The notes under the pieces were generated by a model. It had not been told where the DNA came from. It did not search any database and saw nothing but the letters and a program-made list of their open reading frames with translations. Shown here one piece after another: positions 6,981-15,873 of a stretch of DNA of 64,000 bases (its first letter is position 1; each line of letters starts with the position of its first letter). The position numbers and the translations under genes are program-made. The stretch is from CAZGKW01 sp964526295 (GTDB taxonomy: Bacteria > Planctomycetota > Phycisphaerae > FEN-1346): contig CAZGKW010000013.1 in NCBI GenBank assembly GCA_964526295.1, positions 1 to 64,000 on the forward strand, in the 5' to 3' direction.

Positions 6981-7865
6981 TCACTCGCCCTCGACGACCT
7001 CGACGCGGACCTGCCCCAGGGGCCCGCAGTCACCGACGTACGTGCCGGCGACCTTGCCGCCCTCGCCGCCGAACGCCTTGTCGAGGGCGCCCGTGAGGAC
7101 AACGTCGCCTGGCTCCAGGGCGTAGCCCCGCTGGTGGAGCGAGTTGGCCAGCCACAGGAGCACCTTCCACGGCCCGCCCATGACGGCCGTCGCCGGACCC
7201 GAGTAGACCGGCTTCCCGTTCCACGTCAACGTGCCCGTGAGGGCGTCGAGGTCCACTTCGGCGGGGTCCTTCACGGGGCCGACGGCCCATCGGTGGGCCC
7301 CCACGCCGCAGGCGACGATGTCGGCCGCCTTCGGCTCCGCCTCGTCCTGGCGGAACCGCCCGTCGGGAATGTCGAGGCCCGCGGCGACGCCCTTGACGTA
7401 CGGCCGGAGGGCCTCGACGGTCTCGACGGGTCCGCCCACCCGCTTGCCCATGACGAACGCGATCTCGGCCTCGATGTGGAACGCGTTGAACGCACCCGCG
7501 GAGAGCGTCCCCCCGTCGGGCACCTGCTGGAAGTCGAACAGTCGGCCGTAGGCCGGCTCCGTCATGCCCCACGCCTCCTGCGAGGCCCGGCTGGCGTAGC
7601 CGACCTTGTAGCCGGCGACCTTGCGGCCCCGCTGGACGAGTCGGGCCGTCAGGGCGTCCTGGATGCGGTAGGCGTGTTCGACCGAGAAGTCGCCGTGGGT
7701 GTACGTCAGGGGCGGGAGCTGCGACTCGGCCTGCCGGGCGGCCATCATGGCGTCGACCAGGGTTTCGATGGGCGGGCCGACGGTCTCGCGTCCGCCGCAC
7801 CCGGCCTCCAGGCCGCACGCCGCCGCCAACGCCGCCAGCACTGCTACCGCCGCACGCCTCGTCAT
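6981..7865 (-). CDS. Exported fumarylacetoacetate-hydrolase / 2-keto-4-pentenoate hydratase family protein
   Basis: The 294-residue protein has an MhpD/FAH-type fold: AYRIQDALTARLV, then KVGYASRASQ, an acidic FHIEAEIAFVMGKR metal-ligand segment, and a C-terminal PGDVVLTGAL motif. Family members hydrate 2-oxo-pent-4-enoate or split or decarboxylate related oxo-acids using Mg2+. Unusually the N-terminus is a signal sequence (RR, then Ala/Val/Leu-rich core) ending at Cys17 or Cys23, suggesting a lipoprotein or exported enzyme, whereas family members normally stay in the cytoplasm. The ATG at 7865 agrees with the promoter at 7902-7930. Substrate unknown. Confidence 0.75.
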   Translation of the reverse strand: MTRRAAVAVLAALAAACGLEAGCGGRETVGPPIETLVDAMMAARQAESQLPPLTYTHGDFSVEHAYRIQDALTARLVQRGRKVAGYKVGYASRASQEAWGMTEPAYGRLFDFQQVPDGGTLSAGAFNAFHIEAEIAFVMGKRVGGPVETVEALRPYVKGVAAGLDIPDGRFRQDEAEPKAADIVACGVGAHRWAVGPVKDPAEVDLDALTGTLTWNGKPVYSGPATAVMGGPWKVLLWLANSLHQRGYALEPGDVVLTGALDKAFGGEGGKVAGTYVGDCGPLGQVRVEVVEGE

Positions 7866-7901
7866 CGCTCGCCTCCTGCCGCAAGTCCTCGCGGGGGGGG
7901 G

Positions 7902-7930
7902 ATTGTAACGCCGCGGGGCCGCGCGGCCAA
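7902..7930 (-). promoter_or_regulatory. Sigma-70 promoter of the FAH-family/rpiB operon
   Basis: On the minus strand TTGGCC (7925-7930) and TACAAT (7902-7907) are 17 bp apart. The start point near 7895 gives a 30-base leader to the ATG at 7865. Confidence 0.6.
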
Positions 7931-8027
7931 GCGTTTCAGCGAGTTGCGGCACGCGAAGGGGAGCGCCCGTCCACACGCCCCGGCGACCTCCCGGCCGCCG
8001 CCCGGATTGCTCTCGCGGTTCGGTAAC

Positions 8028-8056
8028 TTGACCTTCGCTCCCCCGCCGGGTAAGCT
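8028..8056 (+). promoter_or_regulatory. Probable promoter of uvrA
   Basis: TTGACC (8028-8033) and TAAGCT (8051-8056) are 17 bp apart. The predicted start near 8063 lies downstream of the alternative start codon at 8059 and so favours the ATG at 8089. Confidence 0.45.
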
Positions 8057-8088
8057 GGATGATTCGGTATCGTGGGGTCCTTCTGCGC

Positions 8089-11085
8089 ATGCACCGTACC
8101 ATCCAGGTCAAAGGCGCCCGGACGCACAACCTGAAGGGCATCGACTGCACCGTCCCCCACCGCCGCCTGACGGTCGTGACGGGCGTCTCGGGGTCCGGCA
8201 AGTCGAGCCTGGCGTTCGACACGCTCTACGCCGAGGGGCAGATGCGGTACGTCGAGTCCCTCTCGGCCTACAGCCGCCAGTTCCTGGAGCAGATGGAGCG
8301 GCCGCCGGTCGACTCGATCACGGGCATCCTGCCGGCCATCGCCCTGGAGCAGAAGAACACCGTCAAGAACGCCCGCTCGACCGTCGGGACGGCCACCGAG
8401 ATCGCCGACTACCTCCGGATGCTCTTCGCCACCGTCGGCGAGACGGTGTGCCCGGACTGCGGCCGCACGGTCCAGAAGCACACCGTCCAGGGGGCGGTCG
8501 AGGAGGTGCTCGAGTTCGGCGCCGGGGCGAGGCTCCTGGTGATCGCGCCGGTGGCGCGCGGCACGCGACCGTGGGACTCGCTCCGGCGGGAGATCCAGCG
8601 GCAGGGGTTCCGGCGGCTGTGGCTCGACGGGCGGATGGCCGACCTGGCGGACGTCGAGGAGGACGGCCTGCCGGAAGAGATCGACGTCGTCATCGACCGG
8701 CTCGTCATGGCCGACCCGCCGCGGGAAGGCCGGTCGCGGATCGCCGAAGCCCTGGAGACGGCGTTCAAGGCGGGCCAGGGACGGGCCCTGGTGGTCCTGC
8801 TGCACGAAACGCCGGAGCCGGCCGGCCACCCGCCGCGCGTGCCGCCCCCGCCCCGCGCAGCGCCTCATGAAGCGTCTAGCGGCCCAAAGCCGGCCGACCG
8901 CGCTCGGCCGGCTGCCGTTGCGCCGGCCGATGACGCCGGGGCAAGCGTTCCTCGCCCGCCGCGAAAGTGGATCGAGCGTGCCCGCCTGCCCTTCGACATC
9001 CGGTTCAACTGCGCCCGGTGCGGCCGCGAGTTCCCCGAGCCCACGCCCCAGCTCTTCTCGTTCAACAGCGCCGTCGGCGCGTGCCCCACCTGCGAGGGCT
9101 TCGGCCGCGTGAGCGACCGGGACCCGGACAAGATCGTCCCCGACCCCCGCAAGAGCATCGACCAGGGGGCGATCACCTGCTGGCAGACCCCCGCCTACAA
9201 GCACCTGCACCACGAGTGCCGCCAGGCCTGCCGACGCCACGGCATCCGCACCGACGTCCCCTACATGGACCTGTCGGAGGCAAGCAGGCAGTTCATCTGG
9301 GAGGGCGACGGCTCGGCCCGCGACGACCAGCCCGCCGAGGAATGGCCCGGCATCCGCGGCTTCTTCGACTGGCTCGAGACCAAGCGGTACAAGGTCCACG
9401 TCCGGGTCATGATCGCCCGCTACCGGGGCTACTACCGGTGCCCGACGTGCATGGGCCGGCGGCTCCGGCCGGACGCCCTGAACGTCTTCGTCGGTGGTCG
9501 CACGATCGCGGAGCTGAGCCTGGAACCGGTCAAGGACCTCCGCCAGTGGTTCGGAGACCTCTCGCTCGCGCCCGAGGCCGAGGAGAAGGCCGCCGTCCTC
9601 CTGCGGGAGGTCCGCAGCCGCCTCGCCTACCTCGACGACGTGGGCCTCTCGTACCTGACGCTCGACCGGCAGACGCGGACCCTGGCGGGAGGCGAGTCGC
9701 AGCGGATCAACCTGGCGGCGGCCCTCGGGTCGAGCCTCACGAACACCCTCTACGTCCTCGACGAGCCGACCGTCGGCCTTCACGCCCGAGACACGCACCG
9801 GCTCATAAACATCCTCGAAAACCTCATCGCCAAGGGCAACACGGTCGCCGTCGTCGAGCACGACCCGGACGTCATCCGGGCGGCCGACCACATCATCGAC
9901 CTCGGCCCGGGGGCGGGCGAGGCCGGCGGCGAGGTCGTCTTCGAGGGGCCCGCCGGGGACCTCGACGCCTGCGAGGCGTCCGAGACCGCCCACCAGCTCC
10001 GCGTCCATGGGGACCGGGCCGTCTCGCCCTACGGCCGCCGCCCCAAGGGCTGGATCACCGTCCAGGGGGCCCGCCAGCACAACCTGAAGGACCTCTCGGT
10101 CCGCGTGCCCCTCGGGTGCCTCTGCTGCGTGACGGGCGTCTCCGGCAGCGGCAAGACGACGCTCGTCCACTCGGTGCTGCACGGCAACTTCCTCCACGAG
10201 CGGGGCCGGCCGGCCGACGAGGTCGGCGCTTGCGACGCCGTCGAGGGACTCGACGCCATCGACGACGCCATCCTCGTGGACCAGTCGCCCATCGGCCAGA
10301 GCACGCGGTCGAACCCGGTGACCTACGTCAAGGCGTACGGGGCGATCCGGGACCTCCTGGCCGAGACGCCCAAGGCCCGCTTGGCCGGCATCAAGCCCGC
10401 CGACTTCTCCTTCAACGTCGCCGGCGGCCGGTGCGAGGTCTGCAAGGGCGTCGGCACGGTCACCTATGACATGTATTTCATGGCCGACGTGACCGTCGTG
10501 TGCCAGGAGTGCGGCGGAAAGCGGTTCAAGAAACGCGTCCTCGACGTCCGCTGGAACGGCCGGAACATCGACGACATCCTCGACATGACCGTCAGCGAGG
10601 CGATGGGCCACTTCAAGGAGCACGCGACCGTCACGGGCAGGCTCCAGCCGCTCGTCGACGTCGGCCTGGGGTACGTCCGTCTGGGGCAGAACACGGCGAC
10701 CCTCTCCGGCGGCGAGGCCCAAAGGCTGAAGCTGGCGTCGTACCTCGCGGCCCCCAGGAAGGGCCAGAAGTATCTCTTTCTTTTCGACGAGCCGACGACC
10801 GGCCTCCACATGGCCGACGTCCAGGTCCTGTTGAGGACGTTCCACCGGCTCGTCAACGCCGGGCACAGCGTCCTCGTGATCGAGCACAACCTCGACTTCG
10901 TCAGCCAGGCCGACTGGCTGATCGACCTCGGGCCCGACGGCGGCGAGGACGGCGGGTACGTGGTCGCCCAGGGCCCGCCGGAGAAGGTGGCCGGGTGCGA
11001 GGCGAGCTACACGGGCGGCTTCCTCCGCCGGCGCCTCGCCGCCGCCGAAAGCGCACAGGGCAAACCGTCGCGACGGGGAGACTGA
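8089..11085 (+). CDS. uvrA: Excinuclease ABC subunit A (UvrA)
   Basis: This 998-residue DNA-damage-recognition ATPase of nucleotide excision repair has two ABC modules. The Walker A motifs are GVSGSGKSS (about 32-40) and GVSGSGKTT (about 684-692). The signatures are LAGGESQR (about 533) and LSGGEAQR (about 875). Zinc-finger pairs occur at CARCG/CPTC and CEVC/CQEC. It is longer than the usual 940 or so residues, partly because of a Pro/Ala-rich stretch at residues 244-292, just before the first full zinc finger, whose DNA contains a perfect 10-bp inverted repeat. It is followed after three bases by the capA-like gene. A second UvrA elsewhere in the genome is possible, so this may be the divergent paralogue. 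Confidence 0.92.
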   Translation: MHRTIQVKGARTHNLKGIDCTVPHRRLTVVTGVSGSGKSSLAFDTLYAEGQMRYVESLSAYSRQFLEQMERPPVDSITGILPAIALEQKNTVKNARSTVGTATEIADYLRMLFATVGETVCPDCGRTVQKHTVQGAVEEVLEFGAGARLLVIAPVARGTRPWDSLRREIQRQGFRRLWLDGRMADLADVEEDGLPEEIDVVIDRLVMADPPREGRSRIAEALETAFKAGQGRALVVLLHETPEPAGHPPRVPPPPRAAPHEASSGPKPADRARPAAVAPADDAGASVPRPPRKWIERARLPFDIRFNCARCGREFPEPTPQLFSFNSAVGACPTCEGFGRVSDRDPDKIVPDPRKSIDQGAITCWQTPAYKHLHHECRQACRRHGIRTDVPYMDLSEASRQFIWEGDGSARDDQPAEEWPGIRGFFDWLETKRYKVHVRVMIARYRGYYRCPTCMGRRLRPDALNVFVGGRTIAELSLEPVKDLRQWFGDLSLAPEAEEKAAVLLREVRSRLAYLDDVGLSYLTLDRQTRTLAGGESQRINLAAALGSSLTNTLYVLDEPTVGLHARDTHRLINILENLIAKGNTVAVVEHDPDVIRAADHIIDLGPGAGEAGGEVVFEGPAGDLDACEASETAHQLRVHGDRAVSPYGRRPKGWITVQGARQHNLKDLSVRVPLGCLCCVTGVSGSGKTTLVHSVLHGNFLHERGRPADEVGACDAVEGLDAIDDAILVDQSPIGQSTRSNPVTYVKAYGAIRDLLAETPKARLAGIKPADFSFNVAGGRCEVCKGVGTVTYDMYFMADVTVVCQECGGKRFKKRVLDVRWNGRNIDDILDMTVSEAMGHFKEHATVTGRLQPLVDVGLGYVRLGQNTATLSGGEAQRLKLASYLAAPRKGQKYLFLFDEPTTGLHMADVQVLLRTFHRLVNAGHSVLVIEHNLDFVSQADWLIDLGPDGGEDGGYVVAQGPPEKVAGCEASYTGGFLRRRLAAAESAQGKPSRRGD
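8888..8913. repeat. Palindromic insert within the uvrA reading frame
   Basis: AGCCGGCCGA (8888-8897) and TCGGCCGGCT (8904-8913) are perfect inverted repeats around a 6-nt spacer. They lie inside a low-complexity stretch (about 8820-8960) that encodes Pro/Ala/Arg residues not expected in UvrA. This looks like a palindromic element inserted in frame. Confidence 0.5.
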
Positions 11086-11088
11086 CGG

Positions 11089-12084
11089 TTGACGACCGCA
11101 CATAGAGGCGAACCGGGCGGGCGGCGGCCGAGGTGGTTCGCCATCCCCTACAATCTGCCCGAGGGGCTGGAGTGGCTTCGCAACTACTTCTTCGGGCCGG
11201 CGGGGAACTTCGCCGGGCGAACGTCCTTCCTGCCCAACGACGTGACCCTCAACCGCATCGAGCGGCGGATGACGCTCGCGTTCATCGGCGACGTCCTGCC
11301 GACCGGCCACGCCCGACTGACGTTCGGCGACGGGCTGCTCGCCTTCTTCCGCGACGCCGACTGCCTCGTGGCGAACTTCGAGGGCACCATCAGCGACGCC
11401 CCGCGGGTCTTCATGGGCCAGGCCCACACGCCGGCCGTCATCGACGCCCTCGCCCGGCTCTTCCCGCCGGAGCGCACGATCCTCGCCCTCGCGAACAACC
11501 ATGCGGGCGATTTTGCGCCGGACGAGTTCGAGGCGTCCTGCGCCCGCCTCGCCGACGCCGGGTTCACGCTCATCGGCCGGCGCGACGCGCCGGCGACGCT
11601 CATCGGCGGCCGGGTCAACCTGGCGAGCGTGACCCGCTGGTCGAACCAGCCGTGCGACTGGATCGCCCGCCTTGGCGACGCCGACGCCGCCTGCCACGAG
11701 GGCGCCAGCATGAACGTCCTCTACCCCCACTGGGGCTACGAGCACCAGCTCTACCCGACGCCCGAGGGCATCCGCCAGGCCCGGCGGCTCCTGGCCCGAT
11801 GGGGCCTCGTCGTGGGGCACCACTCGCACTGCCCGCAGCCCGTGACGGCGTACGCGACGGACGGCGGACGGAAGGCGGTCGCCTACTCCCTGGGCGACTT
11901 CTCCGTCCTCAACCGCAAGACCCGCTTCCGCTGGGGCATCGTCCTGAAGGCGGCCGTCGGGCCGGACGCGGCCGGGGTGTGGCGGACGGGGCGCCTCCGG
12001 TGGCGGTTCACGAAGGTCCACATGCCCCGCGAGTCCGAGCGCCGCATCACACTGATGGACGCTTGCTCCTACTTCGACCGCTGA
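11089..12084 (+). CDS. CapA/PgsA-type metallophosphatase-fold protein
   Basis: The 331-residue protein has the CapA (poly-gamma-glutamate capsule) metallophosphatase pattern: an FIGDVLP aspartate segment, NFEGTI, LANNHAGD, a YPHWGYEH histidine segment and GHHSHCPQ near the end. Homologues are tied to polyglutamate capsule or polysaccharide handling, but many are of unknown function. There is no signal peptide or membrane helix, so it appears cytoplasmic. The start is TTG at 11089 after a GGGGAG ribosome site, three bases past the uvrA stop, so it is probably translated from the uvrA transcript. Function in this genome is not known. Confidence 0.7.
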   Translation: MTTAHRGEPGGRRPRWFAIPYNLPEGLEWLRNYFFGPAGNFAGRTSFLPNDVTLNRIERRMTLAFIGDVLPTGHARLTFGDGLLAFFRDADCLVANFEGTISDAPRVFMGQAHTPAVIDALARLFPPERTILALANNHAGDFAPDEFEASCARLADAGFTLIGRRDAPATLIGGRVNLASVTRWSNQPCDWIARLGDADAACHEGASMNVLYPHWGYEHQLYPTPEGIRQARRLLARWGLVVGHHSHCPQPVTAYATDGGRKAVAYSLGDFSVLNRKTRFRWGIVLKAAVGPDAAGVWRTGRLRWRFTKVHMPRESERRITLMDACSYFDR

Positions 12085-12179
12085 GCCCGCCCGGCCAAAG
12101 CGCCTTCGGGCGAATCGCGTTGCGGACCGGCCGGGCATCGCCTAGCATGCCCGCTTCGGGGGCGGATGAAAGGCGCGAC

Positions 12180-13715
12180 GTGAGCGAGATTGCCGGACGG
12201 CGACGGTGGTACCTGGAGCGGGTCCTCGCCGAGACCGACGAGGATGCCCTGGACCCGTACAAGCGGCCGCGTTGGGCCCTGAACCACGCCCGAGTCGTCC
12301 TGGGCCGCGACCTCGACCGGGCCAACGCCTACTTCGAGACGATCCGGATGGACCCCCGGCCGGTCCTGTGGAAGAACGGCCGGGTCGACACGGCCGACTG
12401 GGACTTCCTGGGGACGCTGCTCCTGAAGACGCTGCTGGATTTCCGCGGGACGGACCGCCTGGGCCCGGAGGCGGCGGCGCACCTGGAATCGCTGATCGTC
12501 GGCTGGGAGCAGCCCCGGCCGGGGACGAACCGGGACAACGATCGCGTCGCCCGGTGGCCCGCCATCCACACGGAGAACCATGACGCGATGTGCCTCGTGA
12601 TCGGCCTCTTTCGCGAGGTCCTGGCGGGCCGCGACGCGTCGGCCATCGAGCGGGAGCTGGCCAGATACCTGGCGTGGCGGTTCCAGCGGGGGTGGGTCGA
12701 GTGGCACTCGCCCTGCTACCAGGCCCACTGGCTGAACCCGGCGCTGGTCCTGGCGCGGCACGCGCCGTCGGAGCGGCTGCGGGAGGGGGCGGCGCGGCTC
12801 ATCAGTCTCCAGTTGGCCGAGCGGGCCCTGCTCAGCGTCGGCGGGTACCTCGGCGGGCCGTACTACCGGGGTTACGACCGGCACATCGGCGACGCTCGCG
12901 GCGACGAGTACTTGCCCGTCACGTGGATGAGCTTCGGCTTGGGCGACGTGCCGCGCGACCTGGACGCGGGGACGGCGTTCGCGGCGGACACCTTCGAGCC
13001 GCACCCGGTGGTGGCGGCGCTCGCGCACGAGGCCGCCCGTCGACCGCTCCTCGACTATCGGGGGACGCGGTGCGCCGGCTTCGCCGAGGGCCTCCGCCCC
13101 ATCGTCTACTACAACACGCCGCATGTATCGATGGGTTCGATGCAGGCGTGCGGCTACAGCTTCCAGACGCGGTTCTTCAACGTCCTCTTCCCGGCCGACC
13201 CGTCGAAGACCCTCCGGACGTACCTCCACGACGACGTGGAGCACTCGCCCTGGGACAAGCGGAACGAGCGGGGCGAGGTCGCCCAGCACGCGGGCTGGCT
13301 GGTCTCCCGCGGGTCGCTCGTCGCGGAGGGCGGCCTCGACGCCGAGTCCGCCGGCGGGTGGGACCTGTACCGCGTGGGCCGCGGCCTGTGCGCCCACCGC
13401 GAGCTGCCGGGCGACTGGCACGTCTTCCAGGTAGGCGACCTCGACCAGTGGTCCGACGCACACGCGTTCCTGGCCGCCCTCTCCGAGCCGCGCATCGAGG
13501 ACGGTGAGGTCTGCGGCCGGACGACCGGCGGCGAGGACGTCGCCGTCAGCACCGCCGACCTCTCGGTCTCGATCGACGGCCGGCCCCGCGAGGACTGGAC
13601 CGACCGGATGCACCATTGCCCGGCGATGCGGTCGGCGTACGGCAGCGGGCGGATCGAAATCACGAGCAGCGCGGGCGAGCTGGTCCTGGAGGCGGGCGAC
13701 CTGGCGGAGGCCTGA
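12180..13715 (+). CDS. Conserved-looking 511-residue protein, possibly polysaccharide-lyase or toroid fold; unknown
   Basis: I do not recognise a named family. The first half is helix-rich with many Trp, Arg and His (for example TENHDAMC and HSPCYQAHWLNPA), as in alpha/alpha-toroid glycan lyases and heparinase-like proteins. The second half is beta-rich and hydrophilic. There is no signal peptide. The GTG at 12180 is chosen because GAAAGG precedes it by about eight bases, whereas the ATG at 12147 has no ribosome site. It follows the capA-like gene by 95 bases on the same strand. A sugar-active role fits the neighbouring genes at 13796-17721 but is inferred. Confidence 0.6.
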   Translation: MSEIAGRRRWYLERVLAETDEDALDPYKRPRWALNHARVVLGRDLDRANAYFETIRMDPRPVLWKNGRVDTADWDFLGTLLLKTLLDFRGTDRLGPEAAAHLESLIVGWEQPRPGTNRDNDRVARWPAIHTENHDAMCLVIGLFREVLAGRDASAIERELARYLAWRFQRGWVEWHSPCYQAHWLNPALVLARHAPSERLREGAARLISLQLAERALLSVGGYLGGPYYRGYDRHIGDARGDEYLPVTWMSFGLGDVPRDLDAGTAFAADTFEPHPVVAALAHEAARRPLLDYRGTRCAGFAEGLRPIVYYNTPHVSMGSMQACGYSFQTRFFNVLFPADPSKTLRTYLHDDVEHSPWDKRNERGEVAQHAGWLVSRGSLVAEGGLDAESAGGWDLYRVGRGLCAHRELPGDWHVFQVGDLDQWSDAHAFLAALSEPRIEDGEVCGRTTGGEDVAVSTADLSVSIDGRPREDWTDRMHHCPAMRSAYGSGRIEITSSAGELVLEAGDLAEA

Positions 13716-13795
13716 GCCGCGAACGTCACGCGGCGGGTGCTCCAGGCCCGCCGCCCAGATGTTGGTCGGCTTCCCCGGCCGGCGCTGGCTCCCCG

Positions 13796-15766
13796 TCAGT
13801 CCTCGACGACGAGCACGTCGTGGATCGCCAGTTGCGGCAGCGTCACGCGGGCCTGGCCCTTCGACCAGCGGAACTCCAGCTCCTCCCCCGCCGGTTCGCG
13901 CGTGATCCGCGTGGGCTTCCGGCCCGGGCGAATCGCCACCTCCAGCGGCCCGACCGGCAACAGCTCGTCGAACGTTGCGACGTTCGCATCGGCGTGCGGC
14001 CCCGCCATGTTCACCAGGTTCACGGCCAGGTGCCCGCCGCTTCGCTTCAGGACGACCTGGACGTTGGGCGACCCCGTGACCTCAACCGTCGGCCGGGGGA
14101 AGAGCTCCCGCACGAGGCCCGCCAGGAACTCCCGCGCGACGGTCGTCTCGGCCTCCCGCCAGCCCGTCCCGAGATCGTGATAGACGGCGGCGATGCGGCC
14201 CTTCCCGAGGCGGGCGATCGAGGCGGCCGGCTCGTGGGGCGACTTCGGGTCGTTCTGCTCGTGCAGGCGGCCGAACGCCTTGGCCCCGCGCTCCAGCCGA
14301 ACGGGCCGCGAGTCGCACAGCAGCGATGCGAACCACCCGTCGGCCTCCAGGAACCGCATCCGCCGTTCAGCCTTGCCCCGGAACCGGACGTGAAGCGGCT
14401 CCCGGAAGAGCGCCGCCGCGCCCGGCCCGGCGAGCAGCAGGTCCCCCCCGCCCTCCACGTACTCGCGAAGCCGCCGCCGGGCCGCCGCCGAGAGGTGCAC
14501 GCAGTCCGGCACGACGATGAGCGGGAACTCGGCCGCCCGCTCCGCCAGATAATGTTCCATCAGGACGTCCACGTGCTGCTGCGACGCCAGCAAGCACTGG
14601 AGCAGGCCCTTGGCCGACTCGTGCTCGCCCGACCACGGCCGGAACGGCTCCTTCATCCGCCGATAGAGGTCCGACGCCGCGTACAGGAGGCCGATCTGCG
14701 GGACGCTCTCGGCGCGGTGACAAACGGCCTGCCGCTGGCGGCAGAAGCGGGCCAGCTCGGCCATGATCGGCACCTGCCACGGGCGGATCGAGAGGTGCTC
14801 GTCCTGCTTGAAGTAGCACTGGTATCCGCCGCCGAGGGCAAGGACGACCGCCGCCTCCTGCTTCAGGTTGACGGCCGGGCGGGTGCACCGCCAGCCGCGC
14901 CGGTCGCGGCTCCACTTGAAGCTCCAGGCCATCAGGTCCCACGTCCGCCCCTGGGACGCCAGGCACCGCCCCTCGAAACCGGCATCGTGGACCGGGTTGC
15001 CGGGGGTCGAGTCGCCCGAGAGGAAGTCGACGCCCGTCTCGACGGGGTCCGGCATAAACGAGCTGTACGACCAGTTGCTCGCCACCTGGAAGCCCGGGGC
15101 GTGGGCGTGGATCGCATCGACATAGCGAGCGAGGTACCGGCGGAACGCCTCGCGGTTGAAACCGAGGAACGCCTGGTAATGCGGGTCGGCCGGCGACCGG
15201 GGGACCGACCGGATGCCCGTCTCGCGGCGAAAGGCCTCCAGGGCCTTCCGGCCGTAGTCGAGCTCGACGCCCCAGCACTCGCCGTCCACCCACGCCCCGT
15301 CGACGCCGTACTCGTCCCACAGCTCCTTGAGCTGCGGGATGAGCAGCTTCTCGACGTACGGGCCGAAGACCGACGTGACCCGCTGGTCTCGCTTGCCGCC
15401 CGAATCGACGCGGGCCCAGCTCGGGTGCCGCTTGCACGCCTCGGCGTCGAGGACGCCGGAGTAATGCACGTAGAGGGCGACGCCGCGCTCCGCGGTCGCG
15501 TCGCGCCAGATGCGAAGCGGGTCGCGGACGAAGCCGGGGCCGGGGTGGCCGACCTTCGTCGGGTAACTCGACAGGCCCGGGTGGCCCTTGCAGTCGACCT
15601 GGACGAAGTCGGGGCGGACCTCGTCGAGCAGCCGCCGGACGACGCCGCGGTCGAGGCCCTTGCCCATCTCGGTGCACCGCGGGGAGACATGGAGGTCGAA
15701 GTGGAGGCCGAAGAAGCTCTCGTCGCGCCGGGGCCGCTTCGGTGGTTCGCGTCGCCGCTTCGCCAT
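13796..15766 (-). CDS. TIM-barrel glycoside-hydrolase-like protein (alpha-fucosidase / beta-galactosidase-like)
   Basis: The 656-residue protein starts with a barrel typical of GH29/GH42-like planctomycete proteins: FGLHFDLHVSPRC, FVQVDCKGHPG, YVHYSGVLD, and VDGAWVDGECWG with candidate acid residues near 170. A middle domain resembles the beta-galactosidase trimerisation (glutamine amidotransferase-like) fold, and the last 80 or so residues are a beta-sandwich. There is no signal sequence after the chosen ATG. That ATG (15766) agrees with a promoter at 15801-15829, which excludes the longer frame beginning at 15829. It may release fucose- or galactose-like sugars; the substrate cannot be read from the sequence. 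Confidence 0.65.
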   Translation of the reverse strand: MAKRRREPPKRPRRDESFFGLHFDLHVSPRCTEMGKGLDRGVVRRLLDEVRPDFVQVDCKGHPGLSSYPTKVGHPGPGFVRDPLRIWRDATAERGVALYVHYSGVLDAEACKRHPSWARVDSGGKRDQRVTSVFGPYVEKLLIPQLKELWDEYGVDGAWVDGECWGVELDYGRKALEAFRRETGIRSVPRSPADPHYQAFLGFNREAFRRYLARYVDAIHAHAPGFQVASNWSYSSFMPDPVETGVDFLSGDSTPGNPVHDAGFEGRCLASQGRTWDLMAWSFKWSRDRRGWRCTRPAVNLKQEAAVVLALGGGYQCYFKQDEHLSIRPWQVPIMAELARFCRQRQAVCHRAESVPQIGLLYAASDLYRRMKEPFRPWSGEHESAKGLLQCLLASQQHVDVLMEHYLAERAAEFPLIVVPDCVHLSAAARRRLREYVEGGGDLLLAGPGAAALFREPLHVRFRGKAERRMRFLEADGWFASLLCDSRPVRLERGAKAFGRLHEQNDPKSPHEPAASIARLGKGRIAAVYHDLGTGWREAETTVAREFLAGLVRELFPRPTVEVTGSPNVQVVLKRSGGHLAVNLVNMAGPHADANVATFDELLPVGPLEVAIRPGRKPTRITREPAGEELEFRWSKGQARVTLPQLAIHDVLVVED

Positions 15767-15800
15767 AGGTCGCCTTTGGCTCGTCGGTCCCCCGGGCGGT

Positions 15801-15829
15801 AACCTACGCGGCGCCGGCGCGGGCGTCAA
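15801..15829 (-). promoter_or_regulatory. Sigma-70 promoter of the glycosidase-like gene
   Basis: On the minus strand TTGACG (15824-15829) and TAGGTT (15801-15806) are 17 bp apart, with a start near 15794 and a short leader to the ATG at 15766. Confidence 0.55.
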
Positions 15830-15873
15830 CGAATTCCGGCGGTGGGCCCCGGCGGCCCGGCCCGCCGCCGACG

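Noticed and set aside
7936..12138. 1400-residue open frame on the minus strand across uvrA and capA
   Set aside because: It is antisense to clearly recognised genes, has no family motif, and long empty frames are expected at this GC content.
15767..15829. Earlier start for the glycosidase-like gene at 15829
   Set aside because: The promoter -35 and -10 elements lie inside this stretch, so it would not be transcribed.
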